From Comamonas sp. Y33R10-2 (GTDB lineage Bacteria > Pseudomonadota > Gammaproteobacteria > Burkholderiales > Burkholderiaceae_C), in NCBI RefSeq assembly GCF_019355935.1, contig NZ_CP079925.1:3162001-3226000 (forward strand): DNA of 64,000 bases. The letters are read 5' to 3'. The translations under genes were made by a program, and so were the position numbers. Below the pieces are notes generated by a model, which saw only the letters and a program-made list of their open reading frames with translations, was not told the DNA's origin and made no database searches. Shown here piece by piece: positions 43,227 through 51,739 of the stretch (position 1 is its first letter; every line of letters starts with the position of its first letter).

Positions 43227-45284
43227 TCAGGCAGGCCCTATTCGCTGAACCTGTACCGCACAGTCGTAAAAGCAGGGCGCACGGCCAATGTCGGTGAGGT
43301 TTTGGTGCGTTAACTCATTTACATTGGTGCCGTTGAGCCCCTGTTTGCGCCACCAGATACCCAGCCCCACCACCAAGCCCAGACGTGCGCGGCCATTGAT
43401 GCTGGCGTGGCAGATATGCTCGCCGCGGGCATTAAAGACGCGCAGCACATCGCCATCGGCAATGCCGCGTGCGGCGGCGTCTTCGGGATGCATCTCCAGC
43501 ATGGGCTTGCCTTCCATGCGGCTCAGGCTAGGCACATTGGCAAAGCTGCTGTTGAGAAAGTTGCGCGCGGGCGGCGAGATCATGGCCAGCGGGTACTCGG
43601 TCGTTGGCGGCTCGTAATTGGGCACATAGTCAGGCAAGGTGCTGATGCCGAGTGCGGCCAGCGCCGGGTTGTCAAACTCACATTTGCCTGAGGGTGTGGC
43701 AAAGCCGCCTTGTGCAAAAGGTGCTTCTGGCAGCGGAATATGCGCAAAACCGCGTTCCATCAGTTCTTCAAAATTAATAGCGGTATGTCTAACGGCTGTG
43801 CGGCATAGCGTCTCATCTGATTCTGAGAAATGAGGCGCGGCAAAGGCTGGGTCAAGTGCAGCCATGTGCGCCGCCAAATCGCGAAAGATTTGCGCATTGC
43901 TCCGCGCCTGTCCTTCTGGCGCAATCGCGGCTCGGTTGAGCAGCACATCGGTATGGCCGTAGCTGCCATGAATATCCCAATGCTCTAGCTGGGTCGTGGC
44001 GGGCAGCACATAGTCGGCGTGGTCGGCCGTGTCGGTCATGAAGTGCTCAAGCACCACGGTAAACAGGTCTTCGCGTGCAAAGCCTGCGGCCACTTTGGCT
44101 GATTCTGGGGCCACGGCCACAGGGTTGCTGTTGTAGACAACCACGGCTTGTACCTGCGGGCCGAAGCTTGCATCGCCCTTGCGCAGCAGTACATCGCCAA
44201 TTTGACTCATATTGAGAGAGCGCGGGCGGCGATCTCCCAATAGCTCAGGCATTTGCAGCGCAGCGCGTTTGAAGGGTGAGGCGCTGGAGCTTGATAACAA
44301 CAAGCCGCCGGCGCGGTTGCGCCAAGCGCCAATCAAGGCGGGCAAGCAGGCAATGGCGCGCACGGCATTGCCACCGCCGCGCACGCGCTGCATGCCATAG
44401 TTCAGGCGAATGGCGGCTGGCTGGCTGGTGCCGTAGTCACGGGCCAGTGATTGGATTTGCTCCACGGTCAGGCCGCAAACCTCAGCTGCCCGCTTTGGCG
44501 GCCACTGCATTGCTCTTTCTTTGAGAGCGTCCCATCCTTGTGTGTACTGGGCCAGATAGTCGTGATCGAGCCAGTCGTTGACGATCAACTCATGCATTAG
44601 CGCCAGTGCCAGCGCGGCATCGGTGCCGGGCAGAAGTTGCAAGTGCTCGTGGCATTTGTCAGCGGTTTCGCTCTTGCGCGGGTCTATGCAAATTAGCTTT
44701 GCACCGTTGCGCTTGGCCTCTTGCGCATAACGCCAGAAGTGCAGATTGCTGGAAATGCTGTTGCTGCCCCAGATCAAAATAAGTCGGCTTTCGGCAAAAA
44801 ACTCCACTCGCATACCCAGCTTGCCACCGTAGGTGTAAGTGAGCGCCTCGCTGCCAGCGCTGGCGCAGATGGTGCGGTCCAGCAGGCTTGAGCCGAGCTG
44901 GTGAAAAAAGCGCCGGTCCATGCTTTCGCTTTGCACCATGCCCATGGTGCCGGCGTAGCTGTAGGGAAGAATGGCCTCGGGGTTGTGCTGCGCAATGCGG
45001 TGCAGGCGTTGGGCAATATCACTCAGAGCCTCATCCCAGCTCACGGCAGTGAACTGGCCACTGCCCTTGGGGCCGCTTCGTTTGAGCGGCTGCAGAACAC
45101 GGCCTGCGTGATAGGTGCGCTCTGTGTATTTGCTGACTTTGGCGCAGAGCACTCCGCCGGTGTGTGCATGCTCTGCATTGCCCTGAACCTTGATGGCTGT
45201 GCCGTCAACAACGGTGGTGATGAGGGCGCAGGTGTCGGGGCAGTCATGCGGGCAGGTGCCGCGAACTTGAGCGATATGAGGCAT
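43227..45284 (-). CDS. molybdopterin (bis-PGD) oxidoreductase with N-terminal 4Fe-4S site
   Basis: A 685-residue DMSO-reductase-family catalytic subunit. The N-terminal cluster ligands are CPHDCPDTC plus the downstream LCAKVSKYT cysteine. MGD-binding motifs are IWGSNSISSNLHFWRYAQEA, ICIDPRKSETADKCHEHLQL and the C-terminal ATPSGKCEFDNP and PPARNFLNSSFANV. The substrate may be formate or another small oxyanion/organic; it cannot be told from sequence. No electron-transfer subunit lies next to it, which suggests a soluble stand-alone enzyme. Bases 43768-43792 encode HTAINFEE from a copy of the AT-rich interspersed motif. It is divergent from a Liv-type receptor gene. Confidence 0.9.
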   Translation of the reverse strand: MPHIAQVRGTCPHDCPDTCALITTVVDGTAIKVQGNAEHAHTGGVLCAKVSKYTERTYHAGRVLQPLKRSGPKGSGQFTAVSWDEALSDIAQRLHRIAQHNPEAILPYSYAGTMGMVQSESMDRRFFHQLGSSLLDRTICASAGSEALTYTYGGKLGMRVEFFAESRLILIWGSNSISSNLHFWRYAQEAKRNGAKLICIDPRKSETADKCHEHLQLLPGTDAALALALMHELIVNDWLDHDYLAQYTQGWDALKERAMQWPPKRAAEVCGLTVEQIQSLARDYGTSQPAAIRLNYGMQRVRGGGNAVRAIACLPALIGAWRNRAGGLLLSSSSASPFKRAALQMPELLGDRRPRSLNMSQIGDVLLRKGDASFGPQVQAVVVYNSNPVAVAPESAKVAAGFAREDLFTVVLEHFMTDTADHADYVLPATTQLEHWDIHGSYGHTDVLLNRAAIAPEGQARSNAQIFRDLAAHMAALDPAFAAPHFSESDETLCRTAVRHTAINFEELMERGFAHIPLPEAPFAQGGFATPSGKCEFDNPALAALGISTLPDYVPNYEPPTTEYPLAMISPPARNFLNSSFANVPSLSRMEGKPMLEMHPEDAAARGIADGDVLRVFNARGEHICHASINGRARLGLVVGLGIWWRKQGLNGTNVNELTHQNLTDIGRAPCFYDCAVQVQRIGPA
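43768..43792 (-). repeat. in-frame copy of the ATTGATAGC motif inside the oxidoreductase gene
   Basis: AAATTAATAGCGGTATGTCT matches AAATTGATAGCGGCATGTCT at 18033-18052 at 18 of 20 positions, yet it lies inside this coding sequence and is read through as the peptide HTAINFEE. The match extends on both sides of the ATAGC core. Confidence 0.5.
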
Positions 45285-45426
45285 ATTGAGTGAGAAAACC
45301 GAGGCAATTTGCGGGAAAAGCCGCTTTGTCAGCCTATTATGCGACTGGCATTAATGTCAAAAACGTGAAATGCGACATAACGAAGCGGGTGCATTTAGCT
45401 CCTAGCCATCAGCAGTCAGTTAAGAG

Positions 45427-46596
45427 ATGAGAACAATGGAAGACAAACGAATGGGTTTGAATCGTCGTCAATTTGTGACCACCACTGCGGGTGTTACAGC
45501 TGGAGTTTTAGGCCTCAATAGCTATGCGCAAGAAGCGACAGGTCCCATCGTGCTGGGCCAATCTTGCGCGCTGACTGGGCCTTCTGCACAGCTGGGAATT
45601 CAGTTTTCTCAAGGCGCAAAGCTGTACTTCAATCAGCTCAATGCCCAAGGTGGCGTGGGCCGCCGTCAAGTGGAATTGCGCACGCTAGATGACGGCTATG
45701 AACCAGATCGCTGTGTGGCAAACACACAAAAATTTCTGTCCGATGATGTGACGGCATTGTTTGGTTATCTGGGCACCCCCACCAGCATGGCGGCCTTGCC
45801 CCTGCTGCAAAAAGCCAAGGTGCCGCTGATTGCTCCACTCACTGGTGGTGCTGGCTTGCGCGACCCCAAGTTGGCGCAGATCGTCTTTAATCTGCGCGCA
45901 TCCTATGCCGATGAAACCGCGATGATGGTCAAGCAGTTGGTGGCGCTGGGGCTCAAGAAGATTGCGGTTTTCTACCAAAACGATGCTTATGGCCAGTCGG
46001 GTATGGATGGCGTGACGGTGGCGCTTCAAAGCCACGGTCTCAGGCCCGTGGGCGCTGCCACGGTAGAGCGCAACTCTACGGACGTGACCAAGGCCGTCAA
46101 GTCACTGCTCACACTGGGCTCGGATGTGATTGTGCAAGTCGGCACTTATGGCGCCAGCGCAGCCTTTGTGCGTGCGGCGCGCCAAGCGGGCTACGGCGGG
46201 CAGTTCTATAACGTCTCGTTTGTGGGCACATCGGCGCTGTCACAAGAGTTGGGCAAAGAAGCTGAAGGCGTGGTGGTCAGCCAAGTCGTTCCCTCGCCCT
46301 TTAAAACCTCAAATCCGCTCAGCCGTGAGTTTCTCGCAGCGCTGCAAAAAAGTGGTGAAGCGTGGCCGCCGAACTACTCAAGTCTTGAAGGCTATCTGGC
46401 CGCACGCGTTGTAGGCGACGCATTGAAGTCTGCAGCGGCTGCCAATCGTTTGCAGCGCGATGGACTGGTTGCAGCGCTCGACGCCATGAATGGCCAGCGT
46501 GTGGCGGGCTTCCCCATTGCCTTTCGCCCTCAAGCCGGAAAGCCCGGTTTTGTGGAGTTGTCCATGCTCACCGGCGATGGCAAGGTGCGCGTGTGA
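45427..46596 (+). CDS. Liv-type ABC transporter substrate-binding protein (orphan)
   Basis: A 389-residue type I periplasmic receptor related to LivK. A Tat signal (NRRQFVTTTAGVTAGVLGLN) is followed by GPIVLGQSCALTGPSAQLGI, AQGGVGRRQVELRTLDDGYE, FGYLGTPTSMAALPLLQKAK, AVFYQNDAYGQSGMDGV and NYSSLEGYLAARVV. Ligands of the family are amino acids, amides or aromatic acids. No permease or ATPase genes are adjacent. The next gene is an M20 amidohydrolase 96 bases on, so the pair may take up and hydrolyse an N-acyl compound (inference). Confidence 0.9.
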   Translation: MRTMEDKRMGLNRRQFVTTTAGVTAGVLGLNSYAQEATGPIVLGQSCALTGPSAQLGIQFSQGAKLYFNQLNAQGGVGRRQVELRTLDDGYEPDRCVANTQKFLSDDVTALFGYLGTPTSMAALPLLQKAKVPLIAPLTGGAGLRDPKLAQIVFNLRASYADETAMMVKQLVALGLKKIAVFYQNDAYGQSGMDGVTVALQSHGLRPVGAATVERNSTDVTKAVKSLLTLGSDVIVQVGTYGASAAFVRAARQAGYGGQFYNVSFVGTSALSQELGKEAEGVVVSQVVPSPFKTSNPLSREFLAALQKSGEAWPPNYSSLEGYLAARVVGDALKSAAAANRLQRDGLVAALDAMNGQRVAGFPIAFRPQAGKPGFVELSMLTGDGKVRV

Positions 46597-46692
46597 GGCT
46601 TGAGTGTGAGGCTTTGATGTAGCGAGGCTTCAGCCGCTTTGACTTTGGGTCATCATTGCGTTTTGCTAATGATGACCCCAAGGAGAGAGCGC

Positions 46693-47904
46693 ATGGCCCT
46701 GCTGCCCGAACTTCAAAAAAGCGCCCCTTACATTGCCGCGCTGCGTCGCGATATTCACGCCCATCCAGAGCTGTGTTTTGAAGAAATTCGCACCTCTGAT
46801 CTAGTCGCAGACAAGCTGGAGCAATGGGGCATTCCCACCCATCGTGGGCTGGGCAAGACCGGTGTCGTAGGCATCATCCACGGCCGCGATGGCGGCAAGA
46901 GTGGTCGCGCCATTGGCCTGCGCGCCGATATGGACGCCTTGCCCATGCAGGAGTTCAACACCTTTGAACATGCCAGTCGCCACGCCGGAAAAATGCACGC
47001 CTGCGGCCACGACGGCCACACCGCCATGCTGCTGGCTGCTGCGCAATACCTAGCTGCCCACCGTGACAGTTTTGAGGGCACGGTTTACGCCATCTTCCAG
47101 CCCGCAGAAGAAGGCGGCGGCGGTGCGCGTGAGATGGTCAATGACGGTCTGTTCACCTTGTTCCCCATGCAGGTCGTATACGGCATGCACAACTGGCCCG
47201 GCATGAAGGCCGGAACCATGGCTGTGGGTGCGGGCCCAGCGATGGCCTCGAGCAATGAGTTCAAGATCGTGGTGCGCGGCAAGGGTGGCCACGCGGCCAT
47301 GCCCCATATGGTGGTGGACCCGGTGCCTGTGGCGGCCCAGCTCATCATGGCGTTTCAGACCATCGTTAGCCGCAATGTGAAGCCGATTGAAGCGGGCGTG
47401 ATCTCTGTGACCATGATTCATGCAGGCGAGGCCACCAACGTGGTGCCCGACAGCGTAGAGCTGCAAGGCACGGTGCGCACTTTCTCGCTGGAAGTGCTGG
47501 ATTTGATCGAGCAGCGCATGAAGCAGATCAGCGAATCACTGTGTGCGGCCCACGGCACGCAATGCATATTTGAGTTTGTGCGCAACTACCCGCCCACCAT
47601 CAACACCGCACCCGAAGCCGAATTTGCGCAGAACGTGATGCGCGAGATTTTGGGTGATTCAGGTGTGGTGGCTCAAGAGCCTTCCATGGGCGCCGAAGAC
47701 TTTGCCTTCATGCTGCTGGAAAAGCCCGGTGCCTATTGCTTTATCGCCAACGGCGATGGCGACCACCGCGCACTGGGCCACGGCGGCGGCCCCTGCACAT
47801 TGCACAATCCCAGCTATGACTTTAACGACGAGTTGATTCCGCTGGGCGCTACTTTCTGGGTCAAACTGGCCCAGCGCTGGCTGGCAGAGCCGACGCGAAG
47901 CTAA
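46693..47904 (+). CDS. M20 family amidohydrolase (hippurate hydrolase-like)
   Basis: A 403-residue zinc/manganese peptidase of the M20D group. Metal-ligand motifs are MHACGHDGHTAMLLAAAQYL (about 100), PAEEGGGGAREMV (about 138) and MHNWPGMKAG, with later MGAEDFAFMLLEKPG and LHNPSYDFNDELIP. The dimerisation (lid) domain shows GKGGHAAMPHMVVDPVPVAA. The group cleaves hippurate, N-acetyl amino acids and indole-3-acetyl conjugates. Choice of ATG 46693 is backed by AGGAGAG 6 bases upstream. It is preceded by a Liv-type receptor gene and followed by a terminator. Confidence 0.94.
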   Translation: MALLPELQKSAPYIAALRRDIHAHPELCFEEIRTSDLVADKLEQWGIPTHRGLGKTGVVGIIHGRDGGKSGRAIGLRADMDALPMQEFNTFEHASRHAGKMHACGHDGHTAMLLAAAQYLAAHRDSFEGTVYAIFQPAEEGGGGAREMVNDGLFTLFPMQVVYGMHNWPGMKAGTMAVGAGPAMASSNEFKIVVRGKGGHAAMPHMVVDPVPVAAQLIMAFQTIVSRNVKPIEAGVISVTMIHAGEATNVVPDSVELQGTVRTFSLEVLDLIEQRMKQISESLCAAHGTQCIFEFVRNYPPTINTAPEAEFAQNVMREILGDSGVVAQEPSMGAEDFAFMLLEKPGAYCFIANGDGDHRALGHGGGPCTLHNPSYDFNDELIPLGATFWVKLAQRWLAEPTRS

Positions 47905-47920
47905 TGCATGCTGATGGTGC

Positions 47921-47949
47921 AAAGGCTGGCTTGATGCCAGCCTTTTTTT
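47921..47949. terminator. terminator after amidohydrolase gene
   Basis: AAAGGCTGGC-TTGAT-GCCAGCCTTTTTTT: a 10-bp stem with a T-tract, 17 bases after the stop. Confidence 0.92.
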
Positions 47950-47973
47950 ATGATCAGGGTTTGCATCTAAAAA

Positions 47974-47987
47974 AGAACGATCGTTCT
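47974..47987. promoter_or_regulatory. TetR-type palindrome upstream of the acyl-CoA-binding protein gene
   Basis: AGAACGATCGTTCT is a perfect 14-base palindrome overlapping or just upstream of a probable -35 region. TACACT at 48007-48012 could be the -10. GAACG-AT-CGTTC palindromes are typical operators of TetR-family regulators of fatty-acid or lipid genes. No regulator gene lies in the immediate neighbourhood. Confidence 0.6.
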
Positions 47988-48045
47988 AATTTGACCAAAT
48001 CTTCGCTACACTGATCTGGATTTTTAAATCCCCAGGAGGCCTCAC

Positions 48046-48300
48046 ATGTCCGATCTGAACGCCACGTTTGAAGACGCAGTCAAGAATTCCACCTCGATCA
48101 GCGAGCGCCCCGATAACGCCACGCTGCTCAAGATTTATGCTCTGTACAAGCAGGCGACAGAGGGTGACAACGAAGGCAAGAAGCCCAGCTTCACTGACAT
48201 GGTGGCCCGCGCCAAGTGGGATGCTTGGGCCAAGCTAGAAGGCACATCGGCCGATGAAGCCAAGCAGCTATACATCGATCTGATCACTTCCTTGAAGTAA
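48046..48300 (+). CDS. acyl-CoA-binding protein
   Basis: An 84-residue ACBP, a four-helix bundle that binds medium- and long-chain acyl-CoA esters. The conserved acyl-CoA site is visible: LLKIYALYKQATEGD (about 27-41) and KKPSFTDMVARAKWDAWAKL (about 45-64), then EAKQLYIDLI. Length equals the eukaryotic protein (about 86). The strong GGAGG site is 7 bases before ATG 48046. Bacterial ACBPs are known but scattered. The palindrome upstream suggests lipid-responsive control (inference). Confidence 0.94.
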   Translation: MSDLNATFEDAVKNSTSISERPDNATLLKIYALYKQATEGDNEGKKPSFTDMVARAKWDAWAKLEGTSADEAKQLYIDLITSLK

Positions 48301-48307
48301 TCAAGTC

Positions 48308-48370
48308 TTTAAAACTGGCACGGCCTACATCGTCCCCCACCGGCGTAGCGAGAGAGGGGGGAAGGGGGTG
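48308..48370 (-). repeat. stop-abutting intergenic repeat, copy C (after 2OG oxygenase gene)
   Basis: A shortened copy: TTAAAACTGGCACGGCC, then CATCGTCCCCCACCGGCGTAG, GCGAGAGAGGGGGGAAGGGG. It ends immediately at the stop of the leftward oxygenase gene (48371) and starts 7 bases after the rightward ACBP stop, so it could also serve as a converging terminator. Confidence 0.6.
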
Positions 48371-49375
48371 TCAGTACCTGTTCGAGAAGTTCGCTGAGAT
48401 GCGTTGACGCAAATATTCCGCCCCTGTGATGGGCGGATATTTTTTGGCCGGGCCTTCGATCACTGCATCTTCATTGGCCTGGCAAAAGAATGCCAAGCTG
48501 TAGCGCGAACCTTGATATTCATGCGGCAGCGGGTTGCGTACGCGGTGGAAATTGCTGGGCAACTGGTCATCGCTCCAGCGCATGAGCATGTCGCCGATAT
48601 TGCAGGTGATGACGCCATCGACCGGCTTGACCGGCGTCCATTGCTGGGCCTCTGCCTCTTTGCCGGGCAGCACCTGCAGGCCGCCTTGTCCGTCGCGCTG
48701 GAACAGCAGGGTCAGGCAATCAAAGTCCGTATGCGCGCCAGCACGCCACAGGCCTGCTTCGTCTTTGAGTGCAGGGTCCACCGCAAAGTAATGCAGCATG
48801 CGCAGCGTGCTCTGGTAGCTGAGCACTGCCGGGTTGTGTGCGCGGGTAAAGAAGTCTTCATCAAAGCCCAGCTTGTACGCAAAGCAAGAAAGCAGTTGCA
48901 TACCCACTTGCCAGCATTGCTGCTCAAACTCCAGCGTGGCCTGCTGAAAGCCTGCAAGCTCCTCTTGCGAGGGCCACAGCCCTTGCATGCGCGGGCGCGT
49001 TACTTGATAAGACTCTTTTTGGTCTGGCGTCTTGGTGGAGGGGCGAATTTGCGCTTTGTGCTCCCAGCCGGCATTGCGTGTCAGTGGCCATTGCGCTTTG
49101 ACTGCTGCGGGCAGGGCAAAGAACTGCCGCGCCCGCTCGAAGGCCGCATCAATATCAGTTTGCGCAATGCCGTGACCTGAAACTTGAAAGAAGCCGATGT
49201 CTACCGCAGCGCTCCACAGCTGCTCGGCAATTTCTGGTTTGCGTGCTTCAAAGTTGCTGATATCGATTACGCGCACTTCACGGGCATGGGTCTCCGCGCC
49301 CTGTGCGCCCATGCGGGCTTCCTTGTCGAGTTCGCCCAGTGTGTAAACGGGTTGGCTGGCATTCATGGTTTGCAT
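48371..49375 (-). CDS. isopenicillin-N-synthase-like 2-oxoglutarate/Fe(II) oxygenase
   Basis: A 334-residue non-haem iron dioxygenase. The N-terminal DIOX_N region holds VRVIDISNFEARKPEIAEQL and GFFQVSGHGIAQTDIDAAF. The double-stranded beta-helix core shows GAHTDFDCLTLLFQRDG (His and Asp ligands), CNIGDMLMRWSDDQLPSNFH (second His) and the 2OG-binding RYSLAFFCQ. Family members oxidise flavonols, penicillin precursors, pyrimidines or plant hormones; the substrate here is unknown. ATGs at 49375 and 49366 are both possible. It is divergent from the ABC importer operon, so a role in catabolism of that importer's substrate is likely. Confidence 0.9.
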   Translation of the reverse strand: MQTMNASQPVYTLGELDKEARMGAQGAETHAREVRVIDISNFEARKPEIAEQLWSAAVDIGFFQVSGHGIAQTDIDAAFERARQFFALPAAVKAQWPLTRNAGWEHKAQIRPSTKTPDQKESYQVTRPRMQGLWPSQEELAGFQQATLEFEQQCWQVGMQLLSCFAYKLGFDEDFFTRAHNPAVLSYQSTLRMLHYFAVDPALKDEAGLWRAGAHTDFDCLTLLFQRDGQGGLQVLPGKEAEAQQWTPVKPVDGVITCNIGDMLMRWSDDQLPSNFHRVRNPLPHEYQGSRYSLAFFCQANEDAVIEGPAKKYPPITGAEYLRQRISANFSNRY

Positions 49376-49794
49376 CCATTTTTCTCTTGCGATGACTTCA
49401 GACGCTCGCGCATGGATCGGCTTAGTGCGTCAGCGGGCCGCTGAAGTCTGATGAACAGGCGCGGCCAAAGTCGCGCCCACTTCAAGAGCAATGACCCGCG
49501 AAGCTGCTGCCTCCCTTTTGCCGGGAACAGTGCACCGTGCTGAACGCTTCTACTCTTAATTTGAGTGCAGCAAACCACGTGCCAGAAAGGATTTCAAGGG
49601 GGTGATGCTGTTTTTGGTGCATTGCTTCAACTTGGTGCGTAGCGGCGCTTGAAGGCATGCACGATGTTGTGCAGCGTGCACTGTTGTGAGTCGCAGGGGC
49701 TGTTTTTCAGGGTGGCGTTAAAAGCAGGCACGCCAATTGCTTAGTTGATGAACGCATTAAATTTTTATAAGCCACCGAGAGAGAGGAATCCGTC
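49376..49794. other. divergent intergenic region with GTGCA dyads and sigma-54 promoter
   Basis: This 419-base region has no convincing gene. It contains a cluster of GTGCA/TGCAC half-sites: GGTGCA (49616-49621), TGCAC-N6-GTGCA (49658-49673) and GTGCA-N3-TGCAC (49669-49681), then a -24/-12 promoter (49726-49741). The half-sites resemble NtrC or related enhancer sites, but the spacing is not the canonical one. Confidence 0.55.
49726..49741 (+). promoter_or_regulatory. sigma-54 promoter of the ABC importer operon
   Basis: AGGCACGCCAATTGCT fits the -24/-12 consensus GGCACG-N4-TTGC with exactly 10 bases between GG and GC. It lies 55 bases before the substrate-binding-protein start. Only the T before GG is missing. 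It implies control by an enhancer-binding protein, possibly nitrogen or substrate-linked. Confidence 0.75.
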
Positions 49795-50823
49795 ATGCAA
49801 AACAAGCGACTGTTCATGAAGACCGTGCTGGCTCTGGGCGCATACGCCAGTGCCACGGCAGCCTTTGCCGCCACGCCCATCAAGTTTCAGCTGGACTGGC
49901 GCTTTGAGGGACCTTCTGCCCTGTTTTTGCAGCCTGTTGCCAAAGGCTATTTCAAGGCAGCAGGTCTGGATGTGGTGGTGGATGCAGGCAGCGGCTCCGG
50001 CGGCGCGATTCAGCGCGTGGCTTCTGGCGCGTATGACATGGGCTTTGCGGATCTGGCGGCGCTCATGGAGTTTTACGCCAACAACCCAGACGTCAAAGAC
50101 AAGCCCGTGGCTGTGATGATGGTCTACAACAGCACACCCTCCGCAGTACTGGCGCTGAAAAAAAGAGGTATCTCCAAGCCTGCCGATCTGACGGGAAAGA
50201 AGCTGGGTGCCCCGGTTTTTGATGGCGGTCGCCGTGGTTTTCCGTTGTTTGCCAAGGCCAACAAGGTAGGCGATGTGCAATGGACGACGATGGACCCGCC
50301 GCTGCGCGAGACCATGCTGGTGCGTGGTGATATTGATGCGATCACAGGCTTTAGCTTCACATCGATGTTGAATCTGGAGACGCGTGGCGTCAAGGCCGCA
50401 GATGTGGTGGTCATGCCTTATGCGGACAACGGTGTGAAGCACTACGGCAACGCCATCATTGCCAGTGCCAAGATGGTGCGCGAGAACCCTGAAGCCATTC
50501 GTGCGTTCCTTAAAGCCTTTGCCAAAGGCGCTAAGGACGTGATGGCGAACCCAGCGGCTTCCATCGCCTATGTGAAGGAACGTGACGGCATCGTCAACAC
50601 GGCCATGGAAACCCGCCGTCTGCAGCTGGCGCTGGATGGTGTGGTCAACACTGCCGATGCCCGTTCTGAAGGCTTTGGACAGATCAGCCCCACGCGCATG
50701 ACGCTGATGGCGTCGCAAGTGTCTGATGTCTATGCGACCAAGACACGCGTGAATCCTGATCAGGTCTGGAACGGCCGATTTCTGCCGCCTGCGGCCGATC
50801 TCGACGTTTTCCCGAAAAAATAA
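49795..50823 (+). CDS. ABC transporter substrate-binding protein, NMT1/SsuA-like
   Basis: A 342-residue periplasmic receptor with a signal peptide (KRLFMKTVLALGAYASATAAFA). The NMT1/THI5-SsuA family pattern is present: IKFQLDWRFEGPSALFLQPV, AKGYFKAAGLDVVVDAGSGS, RVASGAYDMGFADLAALMEF, LGAPVFDGGRRGFPLFAK and YGNAIIASAKMVRENPEAI. Members bind nitrate, taurine, sulfonates, aliphatic pyrimidines or thiamine precursors. The ligand here is unknown. It is the first gene of a three-gene operon behind a sigma-54 promoter, opposite an oxygenase gene. Confidence 0.9.
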   Translation: MQNKRLFMKTVLALGAYASATAAFAATPIKFQLDWRFEGPSALFLQPVAKGYFKAAGLDVVVDAGSGSGGAIQRVASGAYDMGFADLAALMEFYANNPDVKDKPVAVMMVYNSTPSAVLALKKRGISKPADLTGKKLGAPVFDGGRRGFPLFAKANKVGDVQWTTMDPPLRETMLVRGDIDAITGFSFTSMLNLETRGVKAADVVVMPYADNGVKHYGNAIIASAKMVRENPEAIRAFLKAFAKGAKDVMANPAASIAYVKERDGIVNTAMETRRLQLALDGVVNTADARSEGFGQISPTRMTLMASQVSDVYATKTRVNPDQVWNGRFLPPAADLDVFPKK

Positions 50824-50855
50824 TTGCTCATGGATTGATAGCGGTATGTGCTTGA

Positions 50856-51731
50856 ATGATGAGCACTACCGCCCTGTTTTGTATGAATACTTCAGATACT
50901 GAAACGGCAGGGCCGTTTGTCGAATTCAAAGATGTTTGGCTGGCTTACAACGAAGAGTTGCTGCAGGCCAATCAATTTGCGGTGGAGGCTATTAATCTCA
51001 CGGTGAAACGTGGCGAATTCATCGCCATCGTTGGCCCCTCGGGTTGTGGCAAGTCCACCTTTATGAAGCTCACCACGGGGTTGAAGATGCCGTCCATTGG
51101 GCGCATCACGGTTGCCGGTGAGCGCGTGACAGGGCCGCTCAAAATTTCGGGCATGGCGTTTCAGTCATCTTCTTTGCTGCCTTGGCGCACCACACTGGAT
51201 AACGTGCTGCTGCCGCTAGAGATCGTGGAGCCGCACCGCTCCCAGTTCAAGAAAAAGCGCAAAGAGTACGAGGCGCGTGCGATTGCACTGCTGGCCAAAG
51301 TGGGCTTGGCCGGTTATGAAAACAAATTTCCGTGGCAGCTTTCGGGCGGTATGCAGCAACGTGCCAGCATTTGCCGTGCCTTGATTCATGAGCCGCAAAT
51401 GCTGCTGCTCGACGAGCCCTTTGGCGCGCTGGATGCATTCACCCGCGAAGAGCTGTGGTGCATTTTGCGTGACCTGCAGGCCGAGCAAAAATTCAACGTG
51501 ATCTTGGTCACGCACGACCTGCGCGAGAGCGTTTTTCTGGCCGATACCGTCTATGTGATGAGCAAGAGCCCCGGCCGCTTTGTGGTGCGCCGCGATATCG
51601 ATCTGCCGCGCCCGCGTGATTTGGAAGTGACGTACACGCCAGAGTTTTCAGACATCGTTTATGAACTGCGCGGCCATATCGGCGCCATGCGCAAAGGTGG
51701 TGCGACGAGCAGCACTGTTATCAACCAATAA
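50856..51731 (+). CDS. ABC transporter ATP-binding protein, SsuB/TauB type
   Basis: A 291-residue ATPase. Walker A GPSGCGKSTFMKLTTG is at about 61, the Q-loop at AFQSSSLLPWRTT, the signature as QLSGGMQQRASICRAL, Walker B LLLDEPFGALDAF, and the H-loop in VTHDLRESVF. It energises import by the adjacent permease. The start may be 50856, 50859 or the internal ATG 50883 (MNTSDTET); none has a strong ribosome-binding site. The upstream bases 50831-50850 contain the ATTGATAGC interspersed motif. Confidence 0.93.
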   Translation: MMSTTALFCMNTSDTETAGPFVEFKDVWLAYNEELLQANQFAVEAINLTVKRGEFIAIVGPSGCGKSTFMKLTTGLKMPSIGRITVAGERVTGPLKISGMAFQSSSLLPWRTTLDNVLLPLEIVEPHRSQFKKKRKEYEARAIALLAKVGLAGYENKFPWQLSGGMQQRASICRALIHEPQMLLLDEPFGALDAFTREELWCILRDLQAEQKFNVILVTHDLRESVFLADTVYVMSKSPGRFVVRRDIDLPRPRDLEVTYTPEFSDIVYELRGHIGAMRKGGATSSTVINQ

Positions 51732-51739
51732 GGCGCACC

